Shown: piece by piece, positions 17,481 to 26,600 of the stretch
How the letters are laid out: the number at the start of each line of letters is the position of its first letter
Position numbering within the stretch: the stretch's first letter is position 1
DNA from: Conyzicola lurida
Lineage (GTDB): Bacteria > Actinomycetota > Actinomycetes > Actinomycetales > Microbacteriaceae
Length of the DNA: 64,000 nucleotides
Assembly (NCBI RefSeq): GCF_014204935.1
Contig: NZ_JACHMJ010000001.1
Coordinates: 3,534,001 to 3,598,000, forward strand
Reading direction: 5' to 3'
Position numbers and translations under genes: made by a program
Notes under the pieces: model-generated
What the model was told of the DNA's origin: nothing
The model's input: only the letters and a program-made list of their open reading frames with translations
Databases searched by the model: none

Positions 17481-18605
17481 ATGGACGCGAATAAGAAAGA
17501 CCGACGCACGGTTCTCGCAGCCGTCGCCTGCGGGTCTGCTCTGCTGCTGTCGATCTGGTTGATCCCCGGCAACGTCGCCGAACGCCAGAACCGCGAGCAG
17601 CGCGCCTTCCCCGACCTGACCACGTCGAACTGGGCCGATCCCGCCACCTGGGCAACGGTCGACTCCGCACTGCGGGACGACCTCGGCGCCCAGGTCTACG
17701 TGGCCGAGGCGACGGCATCCGTCAGCGCCCTCCTCCTGCACCGCAGCCCGAACAGCAGCACCTACGTCAGCGGCGGCGGCCAGCCGTTCTTCGCGTCGGA
17801 CTTCATCTTCCCGTGCCGCACGAACGCGACGCGGCTGGGAATTCTCGAAGACAGCCTGACGACCGACGCCGCTGTGGCGGAGGCCCAAGGTGTCTATGCC
17901 CTTTACGTGGTCGCGCCCGACAAGTCGACCATCAGGCGAGACGAGCTCGGGGGTACGGCTCACTCGCTTCTGCGTTGCACCGACCCCGTCCGCGAGACCG
18001 TCCAGGGCTGGGCGGCACAGGGCGAACTGCCTCTCGTGACCCTCTGGGACGAGGTCGAAGAATTCGACGCCGAGAGAGCGGATGACGGTGGCGTCTACTA
18101 CTACGGAGACAGCCACTGGAACGCCTACGGCGCGAGCGTCTTCACCACGAAGTTGCTCGAGCGACTGGTCGCCGACGACGAAGCGCCCAGCGGTGTGCTC
18201 GAGTCTCTCGAGAACTACGAGATCGAGCCGGGCGAAGAGAAGGTCACCGACCTCTTCAAGACAATCGGCCTCGCCATCCCCGCCGACCGCGACGAGATCG
18301 TCTTCGACCGCCCGGGTGTCACGACCGAACGCTCGACGATCACCAACTCCGAGGGCACCGAGATGACCCACTACGAGAACGAGACGACGGATGCCCCGCT
18401 CGTCGAAGGCCGGACCCTCATCCTGGGCGACTCGTTCCTCCAGGCCCACTCGATTCCTCAGTTGTCCACATTCTTCGAGCAGGTTACTTTTGGATCTTTG
18501 CTCGACTATGTGGACTACAGCCAGTACGACCGCATAATCATGGAACGCGTTCAACGCAATACGGCCGAACCCGGCTGGCCCACGCTCACCGAACCCGCCC
18601 AGTAG
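17481..18605 (+). CDS. AlgJ/AlgX-like SGNH acetyltransferase
   Basis: 374 residues with one N-terminal membrane helix (AAVACGSALLLSIWLIPG), so most of it lies outside the membrane. The catalytic Asp-x-His is in YYGDSHWNAYG (Asp210, His212), and the nucleophile serine is in ILGDSFLQAH (Ser318). In alginate and related systems such proteins take acetyl groups from the MBOAT partner and place them on the polymer. It directly follows the MBOAT gene. Confidence 0.87.
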   Translation: MDANKKDRRTVLAAVACGSALLLSIWLIPGNVAERQNREQRAFPDLTTSNWADPATWATVDSALRDDLGAQVYVAEATASVSALLLHRSPNSSTYVSGGGQPFFASDFIFPCRTNATRLGILEDSLTTDAAVAEAQGVYALYVVAPDKSTIRRDELGGTAHSLLRCTDPVRETVQGWAAQGELPLVTLWDEVEEFDAERADDGGVYYYGDSHWNAYGASVFTTKLLERLVADDEAPSGVLESLENYEIEPGEEKVTDLFKTIGLAIPADRDEIVFDRPGVTTERSTITNSEGTEMTHYENETTDAPLVEGRTLILGDSFLQAHSIPQLSTFFEQVTFGSLLDYVDYSQYDRIIMERVQRNTAEPGWPTLTEPAQ

Positions 18606-18702
18606 CAATCAGATGTGCGGCCACGAACCAGCCGTCTCGTGACCGTGATCTCGCCCGTCGCCGCTCCGCGGTTGCCGCACCCATAGATCGGATCGACCAC
18701 CA

Positions 18703-20865
18703 ATGAGCAGTGAGCAATCAGTCCCGCCGGTGGCGACCACGAAGGACGGCAACAGCACGAAGTCCGTCGCGGGCGGAGGTTTCCGCCCCGAGATCCAGGC
18801 ACTGCGCGCCGCCGCGGTCTTCATCGTCGTCGTCTACCATCTGTGGCCCGCACAGCTGCCCGGCGGCTATGTCGGCGTCGACGTCTTCTTCGTCATCTCC
18901 GGCTTCCTCATTACCTCTCATCTGCTCGGCGAGGTGCACCGCACGGGCACCGTCTCGCTGAGCCGGTTCTGGGCGCGCCGAATCCGACGGCTTCTACCCG
19001 CGTCCCTTCTCGTACTCGCCGCGACCCTTGTCGCGGCGCTGATCTGGCTGCCCAACACCGTGCTGCAGCAAAACCTGGAGCAGATCGGCGCGAGCGCCAT
19101 CTACCTCGTCAACTGGTTGTTGGCCCGGGACGCGGTCGACTACCTCGGCGCGGAGAACGCGTCGTCGATGGTTCAGCACTTCTGGTCGCTGTCGGTGGAA
19201 GAGCAGTTCTACATCGGCTGGCCCGTATTGCTCGTGGTCGTCTTGGCGATCGTCCGGATCGGACGTTCCCGCGTCGCCGCTGGACGCCTCTGGCCGAGCG
19301 TGCGCCTCGCCGTGACGGTCGCGCTGGTCGGTGTGTTCCTGGTGTCGCTGGCCTACTCGATCTGGCAGACGAACCGTTCGCAGCCGCTCGCCTACTTCAG
19401 CACTTTCGCCCGCGCGTGGGAGTTCGCCGCGGGAGCGTTGCTCGCCGCCGGCATCGTGCTCTGGCCGAAGCTCGGCTCGCCTGCCGGCTCGACCAAAGCG
19501 CCGGTCGTCGGCGAGATCGCCACGTGGCTGGGAATCGCAATGATCGGCGGATCCGCCTTCGTCTTCCAGGACTCGTCGCCGTTCCCCGGCTCGATCGCTC
19601 TGATCCCCGTCGTCGGGTCGGTCCTCTTCATCGTCGGTGCGGGTATGACGGGACCGAAATCCCTGACTCGCCGGCTCTTCAGCCTGACACCGATCCAACG
19701 AGTCGGTGACTGGTCGTACGCGATCTACCTCTGGCACTGGCCCTTCATCGTGCTCTTCCCCTTCGTGTTCCATGCGGAACTCGGCGTCGTCGGCAAGGTC
19801 GCTATCGCCGTCGTGAGCGTGCTCCTCGGCTATCTGACCAAGATTCTCGTCGAAGACCCGGTGCGGTCGGGGCGCTGGTGGGCCCGCCGCCGCTGGCCCT
19901 CGTTTGCGCTCGCCGTCGTGGGTGCGCTGCTGTTGATCACTGTCTCCACCGGCGGGTCCGTGCTCGTCGACCGCGAGAAGGACCAGGCCCGTGTCTGGGC
20001 GCAGGAGCAGCTCGACAGCGACGCCCCGTGCTTCGGCGCGCGGGCGATGGCAGAGGGCGCCGACTGTGCCGGCAAGTTCGACCTGTCCGACCGCACTGAC
20101 ATCGGCTTCGCGGCAACTGACCTCGACCCCGACTGGTGTGTCGCGGAGCCCGGCGTCGAGTGGGCAAGCTGCGAATACGGCGACACGACCGATCCGACGG
20201 CGACGATCGCGCTCGTGGGCGACTCGCACGCTGCGTCCCTCGTGCCCGCGTTCGACGAGTACTTCGCCGAGCAGGGCTGGAGAGTCGTCACCTATCTGCG
20301 AGTCGGGTGCCCTGCCGCTACGGTCAACACGATCATCGTCCCCGGACGCGAGCAGTGGGCTCAGGACGAGTGCACCACGTGGTCGGGTCGCGTACTCGAC
20401 GAAGTTGAAGAACGCGACGATATCGACGTTGTTGCCTTCTCTAACTTCTCGGTCGCATATCTGAGCGCGGCCGTGCCCTCGGACCAGCAGCTGACCGCCC
20501 AAGAGATCGCCTCGACCTGGACGGCTGTCGAGGAATCCGGCAAGCAGGTCGTGTTCGTGCGCGACGTGCCCGGCACGGGACAGTCCAACGTGCCGAACTG
20601 TCTCGCGAAAAGTGTCGCCGTGGAATCGCCGTGTTCCACCGAGCGGTCGGCGAGTGTCCCCGACAACGCCTTCATCACCGCGACGACCCTGGATGACAGG
20701 GTCCCGCTCATCGACATGACGGACTACTTCTGCGACGAGGACACCTGCTATTCGGTGATCGGGGACGTGGTGACCTACGCCGACTCAAACCACGTCAGCG
20801 GTACCTACGTGAAAACGCTGGCGCCGTTCCTCGGCGACCGGATCATGGCGGCCCTGGCGCGGTAG
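18703..20865 (+). CDS. OafA-like acyltransferase 3 with C-terminal SGNH domain
   Basis: 720 residues. The N-terminal 400 form the ten-helix acyltransferase-3 domain: FRPEIQALRAAAVFIVVVYHLWP with the conserved RxxA and H, GYVGVDVFFVISGFLIT, and FWARRIRRLLPA. The C-terminal 270 form an SGNH hydrolase-like domain with VGDSHAASLVPAF (Ser nucleophile) and DSNHVSGTY (Asp-His). This OafA-type architecture acetylates surface sugars. It is the third acetylation protein in a row and probably modifies a different position from the MBOAT/AlgJ pair. Confidence 0.93.
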   Translation: MSSEQSVPPVATTKDGNSTKSVAGGGFRPEIQALRAAAVFIVVVYHLWPAQLPGGYVGVDVFFVISGFLITSHLLGEVHRTGTVSLSRFWARRIRRLLPASLLVLAATLVAALIWLPNTVLQQNLEQIGASAIYLVNWLLARDAVDYLGAENASSMVQHFWSLSVEEQFYIGWPVLLVVVLAIVRIGRSRVAAGRLWPSVRLAVTVALVGVFLVSLAYSIWQTNRSQPLAYFSTFARAWEFAAGALLAAGIVLWPKLGSPAGSTKAPVVGEIATWLGIAMIGGSAFVFQDSSPFPGSIALIPVVGSVLFIVGAGMTGPKSLTRRLFSLTPIQRVGDWSYAIYLWHWPFIVLFPFVFHAELGVVGKVAIAVVSVLLGYLTKILVEDPVRSGRWWARRRWPSFALAVVGALLLITVSTGGSVLVDREKDQARVWAQEQLDSDAPCFGARAMAEGADCAGKFDLSDRTDIGFAATDLDPDWCVAEPGVEWASCEYGDTTDPTATIALVGDSHAASLVPAFDEYFAEQGWRVVTYLRVGCPAATVNTIIVPGREQWAQDECTTWSGRVLDEVEERDDIDVVAFSNFSVAYLSAAVPSDQQLTAQEIASTWTAVEESGKQVVFVRDVPGTGQSNVPNCLAKSVAVESPCSTERSASVPDNAFITATTLDDRVPLIDMTDYFCDEDTCYSVIGDVVTYADSNHVSGTYVKTLAPFLGDRIMAALAR

Positions 20866-20958
20866 CTGCGCGGGCCGGCCGGGGGAGCCGATTAGTCTGT
20901 ACTTCCACGGCGATGAAGGGCGAGGCCTCGTGCCACGCCCTTGATAGGAGAACATTCC

Positions 20959-21456
20959 ATGGCGCAACCCGGCACTGCTCCCCCTCGGAGCCGTTTGAGA
21001 CTGTGGCTCGGGCTGATCGGATTGGCATCGACGCTCCTCGTCGTCCTGTTGGCGACACTCTGGCCCACCCCGCTCGATCAGGGCTACGAGGGCGCCGTCA
21101 ACCGCTTTATGTCCGTGCTCTACCGCAGCGGCGTTCCGCTCTGGTTCGGCTACAACAAGCTCGAGTTCACCGCGAACATCATCATGTTCGTGCCCATCGG
21201 GTTCCTCGTCTCGCTGCTGCTGCCCCAGCGCATCTGGTGGCTCGCCATCATCATCTGCCCGGCGTTCTCCGTCGGTATCGAGCTGACACAGGCGACGTTC
21301 CTGTCGGCGCGGTTCGCCACGCCCCTCGACGTGGCATCGAACTCGATCGGTGCGCTGATCGGGATCGCGGTCGCCATGATCCTGCGCAGCCTCGTCTATC
21401 AGCGCGACCAGCTGATTATTTCTCGCGCCCTCTGGGAGCGCGGAATCCGTCCGTAA
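20959..21456 (+). CDS. VanZ family membrane protein
   Basis: 165 residues with four predicted helices. It contains LEFTANIIMFVPIGFLVSLLLP and IELTQATFLSARFATPLDVASNSIGALIG, the NxxxFxPxG and ExxQ...RxxDxxDxxxNxxGxxxG pattern of VanZ. Biochemical role unknown; VanZ is linked to glycopeptide tolerance in Enterococcus and often occurs in EPS loci. ATG at 20959 is preceded by AGGAG 8 bases upstream; a TTG 18 bases earlier is in frame. Confidence 0.85.
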   Translation: MAQPGTAPPRSRLRLWLGLIGLASTLLVVLLATLWPTPLDQGYEGAVNRFMSVLYRSGVPLWFGYNKLEFTANIIMFVPIGFLVSLLLPQRIWWLAIIICPAFSVGIELTQATFLSARFATPLDVASNSIGALIGIAVAMILRSLVYQRDQLIISRALWERGIRP

Positions 21457-21661
21457 CTGGCCGCGCACAGCGCCGTGATTCCGCGCCCGCGAGGGCGCAG
21501 CCGCATCATATGGCGACGGGCGGACCGGCGCACGGTGGGTCTGTCGGCTGCTAGGCAGGCCTGATTTGGCGTATTGTGACACTCGCCTATCAAATGAGCG
21601 ACCATCTGTCGCTCTTCGTGCGGAACTCGTCGCAATGTCAGGACGAAGGGAACAGAGGACT

Positions 21662-23122
21662 ATGACTGCCGAGCGGACGCGAACAGCTAACCGTGTGCGG
21701 AGGATTGCGTGGCAGCGCAATTACGCATTCCGCATCGCAGTCTCTGACATCTTCGTGGTCGCGGCATCGGTCGGAGTCACCCAGCTCATCTGGTTCGGCT
21801 TCGAGTCGCGTCAGCTGGCCTGGAACATCTCCCTCACCCTGGGCTACACCGCCGTATCCCTCATCGTCGCGGCGACCTGGCTGTTCGTCCTCGCCGCCTA
21901 CTCGACCCGCAACCGCAAGATCATCGGCAGCGGCACGCTCGAGTACAAGCGCGTCGCCGACGCCACGCTCCGCATGTTCGGCGTGCTCGCCGTCGTCGCC
22001 TACCTCGGCGAGATCGAACTCGCCCGCGGCTACTTCCTCACCGCCCTCCCGTTCGGGCTCGGACTGCTGCTGCTCTCCCGGTGGTCGTGGCGCCAGTGGC
22101 TCCGCAAGCAGCAGGAAGAGGGCGCGTTCCTCTCCCGCGCCATCCTCGTCGGCGAGCGTCTCAAGTCCGTGCACGTGGCGCACACGATCCGTCGCGCGCC
22201 CGGCACCGGCATGGAGATCGTCGGCGCCTTCACCCGCAGCGGCACCACGTCGCTGAACCTGTACGACGACATCCCGGTCCTCGGCGACTTCAACGACCTG
22301 CTGCAGGGCATCGACGACTACCAGATCGACTCCGTGATCCTCACCGGAGCCGACGACATCGGCCCGATCGACATGCGCAAGCTCGGCTGGGACCTCGGCG
22401 AACGCGAGGTCGAACTGATCGTCGCCCCCGCGCTGACCGACGTTGCGGGCCCCCGCATCCACTCGCGGCCCGTCGCGGGCCTCCCGCTCATCCACGTCGA
22501 GTACCCGACGCTCGAGGGTCCGAAGCGCTTCGCGAAGCGCGCGTCGGACATCGCCGGCTCGGCCCTGCTCATCGTGCTGCTGTCGATCCCGCTGCTCGTC
22601 GTCGCCATCATCATCAAGGCCACGAGCCCCGGCAATCTCATCTACCGCCAGGAGCGCATCGGCCGCGGCGGCCGCCCCTTCGGCATGCTCAAGTTCCGGT
22701 CGATGGTCAAGGATGCCGACGACCAGCTCGAGAGCCTGCTCGACGCGCAGGGCACCTCCGACACCCCGCTCTTCAAGGTCATCAACGACCCGCGCATCAC
22801 GCCCATCGGCAAGTTCATCCGCAAGTACTCGATCGACGAGTTCCCGCAACTGTTCAACGTGCTCTTCGGCCAGATGAGCCTCGTCGGCCCCCGTCCGCAG
22901 CGCGCCGCAGAGGTCGCCCTCTACGACGACATCGCCCACCGCCGGCTCATCATGAAGCCCGGTATGAGCGGTCTCTGGCAGGTCAGCGGCCGGTCCGACC
23001 TCAGCTGGGAAGACGCGATCCGCCTCGACCTCTACTACGTGGAGAACTGGTCGATGACCGCGGACCTGCTCATCCTCTTCCGCACGGTCCGCGCGGTCGT
23101 CGCGCCCACCGGCGCCCACTAG
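21662..23122 (+). CDS. Priming glycosyltransferase (polyprenyl-phosphate sugar-1-phosphate transferase), cluster I
   Basis: 486 residues, WcaJ/CpsE type. It starts EPS repeat-unit synthesis by placing a sugar-phosphate on undecaprenyl phosphate. Four N-terminal helices, a Rossmann-like domain (AILVGERLKSVHVAHTIRRAP), then the catalytic PF02397 domain: KRASDIAGSALLIVLLS, YRQERIGRGGRPFGMLKFRSM and [23 protein letters not shown], with an inward re-entrant helix. ATG 21662 is chosen for GAGG upstream and fit to the first helix; the frame stays open 96 bases further. A related gene lies at 56127-57641. Confidence 0.95.
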   Translation: MTAERTRTANRVRRIAWQRNYAFRIAVSDIFVVAASVGVTQLIWFGFESRQLAWNISLTLGYTAVSLIVAATWLFVLAAYSTRNRKIIGSGTLEYKRVADATLRMFGVLAVVAYLGEIELARGYFLTALPFGLGLLLLSRWSWRQWLRKQQEEGAFLSRAILVGERLKSVHVAHTIRRAPGTGMEIVGAFTRSGTTSLNLYDDIPVLGDFNDLLQGIDDYQIDSVILTGADDIGPIDMRKLGWDLGEREVELIVAPALTDVAGPRIHSRPVAGLPLIHVEYPTLEGPKRFAKRASDIAGSALLIVLLSIPLLVVAIIIKATSPGNLIYRQERIGRGGRPFGMLKFRSMVKDADDQLESLLDAQGTSDTPLFKVINDPRITPIGKFIRKYSIDEFPQLFNVLFGQMSLVGPRPQRAAEVALYDDIAHRRLIMKPGMSGLWQVSGRSDLSWEDAIRLDLYYVENWSMTADLLILFRTVRAVVAPTGAH

Positions 23123-23128
23123 GAGCGA

Positions 23129-23527
23129 TTGATCCAGCGCCTCCTCGCCCGGGAGCAGTTCCGTTTTCTGCTCGTCGGCGGGGTGAACACCGTCGTCGGC
23201 TACGCGCTCTTCGTCGTCTTCGAGCTGCTCTTCGGGCAGTACCTGCTCAGCCTCTACCTGTCGTACGCCGTCGCGGTGCCGCTCGCGTTCTTTCTGCACC
23301 GCCGGTTCACCTTCCGCGTGAGCGGCACCGTAGTCGCCGATTTCACCCGGTTCGTGGGCGTCTACCTGGTCTCCCTCGCCGTGAACACGGTCGTCCTCCC
23401 GGCCCTCGTCGAGCTGCTGCACCTGCCCCCACTCGTCGCCCAGGCCGTCTCCGTCGTCGTCACGACGGTGATCTCCTACGTCGGCCACAAGTGGTTCTCG
23501 TTCCGCCGGGCCCGACCGACCGCGTAG
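23129..23527 (+). CDS. GtrA-like membrane protein
   Basis: 132 residues with four predicted transmembrane helices. FLLVGGVNTVVGYALFVVFE at the start and ISYVGHKWFSFR at the end are GtrA-family hallmarks. GtrA-like proteins are thought to move lipid-linked sugars across the membrane for surface glycosylation. TTG start; the AGGAG overlaps the previous stop and is only 3 bases from the TTG, so translation is probably coupled. Confidence 0.85.
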   Translation: MIQRLLAREQFRFLLVGGVNTVVGYALFVVFELLFGQYLLSLYLSYAVAVPLAFFLHRRFTFRVSGTVVADFTRFVGVYLVSLAVNTVVLPALVELLHLPPLVAQAVSVVVTTVISYVGHKWFSFRRARPTA

Positions 23528-23538
23528 CCCCTCCCACC

Positions 23539-23567
23539 GGTGAACCGCGTGTTACCGGCCGGTGACT
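23539..23567 (-). promoter_or_regulatory. PHO-box-like triple repeat upstream of the nuclease gene
   Basis: On the minus strand AGTCACC, GGTAACA and GTTCACC (complement of 23561-23567, 23550-23556, 23539-23545) are spaced by 4 bases each, the 11-base period of PHO boxes. It lies 102 bases before the nuclease/nucleotidase ATG, in inverted orientation to that gene, and directly after the gtrA stop. Confidence 0.55.
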
Positions 23568-23618
23568 TCTGTTGGCGAAACCTCGACATCGGTCGGTAGC
23601 TATGAATAGGCTACGAAC

Positions 23619-23635
23619 TACCCCCGTTCGGGGTA
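23619..23635 (+). promoter_or_regulatory. GC-palindrome motif, nuclease copy
   Basis: TACCCC and GGGGTA flank CGTTC in a 6-base-arm palindrome, 34 bases before the ATG at 23670. It shares CCCCGTTCGGGG with the fliA upstream copy. Possible operator or leader hairpin; no T tract, so not a typical terminator. Confidence 0.45.
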
Positions 23636-23669
23636 CAGCCCGTTCCGCCGGCCAAGGAGAAAATCCCGC

Positions 23670-26600
23670 ATGTTGACGACGACGCCATCAGCCCCGTTCC
23701 GAACCCGCTCGAGGCGCGTCGTCGCTACAGCGACAGCGGTCGCACTCGCGCTCGGCTTCTCCGCCCTCACGGCGGCCCCCGCGCTCGCGGCCGAGCCGAC
23801 GCACCAGATCGCCGACGTGCAGGGCGACGGCGCCGCGACCCCGCTCGCGGGCACGGTCGTCACCGTCGAGGGAGTCGTCACCGGCGACTACCGGGCCTCG
23901 ACGGCGAGCGGTTACCGCGGGTTCTACCTCCAGGCGGCCGATTCGGGCGGCGAGACGGATGCCACTCCCGGGCGTTCCGACGGCATCTTCGTGTTCGCCG
24001 CCAACGCCGACCCCGCCGTCGCGATCGGAGACCTGGTGCGGGTGACGGGCCCCGCGAGCGAGTTCAACGGCCAGACACAGATCACCGCGTCATCCGCCGC
24101 CTCGTACGAGCTCGTCACGGCCGGCGCGGGTGTGCCGCAGCCGACAGTGCTCCCCAATTCCGTGGTCGGAGCGGCCCGCGAGGCCTACGAGGGCATGCTC
24201 GTCACCCCGGAATCGGCCAAACTCAGCTCCAGCCACCAGCTCTACAACTTCGGCACGCTCTGGCTGAACGTCGGCGAACTCGCGGTCAAGGCGACCGAGA
24301 CCACCGACGCGGGCGATGCGGCGGCCGCCATCGCCGCCGCTAACCGGGCTAACCGGTTACTGGTCGACGACGGCTACAGCATCCAGGTCTCCAACGCCGC
24401 ACACCCCGGGGGCCAGCCCTTCTTCGAGACAGACACGGTCGTGCGCAACGGCGACGCCTTCGTCTCGCCCGACGCCGGCATGATCCTCGGCTGGGGTTTC
24501 GACGACTGGCGCCTGCAGCCGCAGCGCCCGCTCAGCGACACCTCGCCCGCGGAGTACGCCGCCCTCGAGCCGATCTGGCAGACCCTCAACCCCCGAACGG
24601 ATGCCGCGGCCGACGTCGGCGGCGATGTCTCGGCCGCGTCCTTCAACGTGTTCAACTACTTCACCACCTTCGGCGGAGACGCCCGCGGTGCCGACGACGA
24701 AGCGCATTTCCTGGTGCAGCAGTCGAAGATCGTCGCCGCGATCAACGCGCTCGACGCCGACGTCGTCGGCCTGATGGAGATCGAGAACTCCGTGAAGCTC
24801 GGCGAGGCTCCCGACGAGGCGCTCGGCAACCTTGTCGCCGCCCTCAACGCGGCCAGCGCCCCCGGCACCTGGGCGTTCGTGCCCACGCCGGCACCGCTGC
24901 TCGACGCGGCCACGACCGACTTCATCACCAACGCGATCATCTACAAGCCGGCCGCGGCCACCCCGGTGGGCGACAGCTTCGCCCAGGTGGACGAGACGGT
25001 GTGGGACATCGCCCGCGAACCGGTCGCGCAGATCTTCGAGACCGTCGCCAACGGCAAGGTGATCACGGTCGTGGCGAACCACTTCAAGTCGAAGAGCGCC
25101 CCGACCGGCAACACGGCCCCCGAGCCCGCGGACCTGCAGGGCTTCTTCAACGCCGAGCGCGTCGAGCAGGCGACCAGCCTCGTCGGTTTCGTCGGCGGCA
25201 TCACGGCCGACCCGGCCAAGGGCGAGAACGTGCTGCTCGTGGGCGATTTCAACGCCTACGGCCAAGAGGACCCGGCCCAGGTGCTGACCGCCGCGGGTCT
25301 CGTCGACCTCGTGCCGACCAAGGACCCCAGCGAGTACACCTACACCTTCGACGGTGAGCTCGGGTCGCTCGACCACGCCTTCGCGACGCCCGAGCTCGCG
25401 GCATCCGTCACCGGAGTGGATGTCTGGAACATCAACTCACCGGAGTGGAGCGACCGCGGCTACGAGTTCGGCGCGGCCGAAGCGGGCACGCCGTTCCGCT
25501 CGAGCGACCACGACCCGATCAAGGTCGGCATCGACTCGGCGCCGGCGCCGGTGAACATCGACATCCTGTCGATCAACGACTTCCACGGCCGGCTCGAAGC
25601 CGCTCCGCCCATCGCGGGCGCCGCAGTGATCGGCGGGATGGTCGACGCGTACCGTGCCGCGAACCCGAACACGGTGTTCGTCGCGGCCGGCGACCTCATC
25701 GGCGCGTCGACGTTCACCTCGTTCATCCAGAACGACGAGCCGACGATCGACGCGCTCAACGAGATCGGCCTCGATGCGAGCGCCTTCGGCAACCACGAGT
25801 TCGACCAGGGCCGTGACGACGTCGACGACCGCATCCTGCCGCGCGCCGACTGGGACTACCTCTCGGCCAACCTCTACGACCGCGCGACCGGCGAGCCGGC
25901 GTTCCAGCAGTTCGCGCTCGAGGAGTTCGGCGACGTCACGGTCGGCTTCGTCGGCGCGATGACCGAGGAGTTGCCGAGCCTGGTCAGCCCCGACGGCATC
26001 GCGAGCCTGGAGGTGCGCGAGGTCGTGCCCGAGGTCAACCGGGTGGCCGACCTGCTGAGCGACGGTGACGAGGCCAACGGCGAAGCCGACGTGATCGTGC
26101 TGCTCGTGCACGAGGGCGCGGCGACCACCGACATCGCGAGCGCCACCGACGACTCTGCGTTCGGGCGTATCGTCACCGGCTCCAACGCGAACATCGACGC
26201 GATCGTCTCCGGGCACACGCACCTCGCCTACGACCACGAAATCCCGATCCCCGGCACCTCGACGCTGCGGCCCGTACTCTCGTCGGGCCAGTACGGCGAG
26301 AAGTACAGCGACATGAAGGTGAGCGTCGACCCGGTCACCGGCGACCTGCTCAGCATCTCCGCCGAGATCCTGTCGCTCGCCGGGGCATTCCCGCCCGACC
26401 CCGAGGTCGCGGCGATCGTCGCCGACGCCGTGGCCGTGGCGGTCGAACTGGGATCGGTGCCGGTCGGCGAGATCGAGGCCGACTTCAACCGTGCGCTGCA
26501 GTCCACCGGTTCGGAGAACCGCGGCGGCGAGTCGACGCTCGGCAACTTCGTCGCCGACGTGCAGCTCTGGGCGACGCAGGACTCCGGCTCGCAGCTCGCG

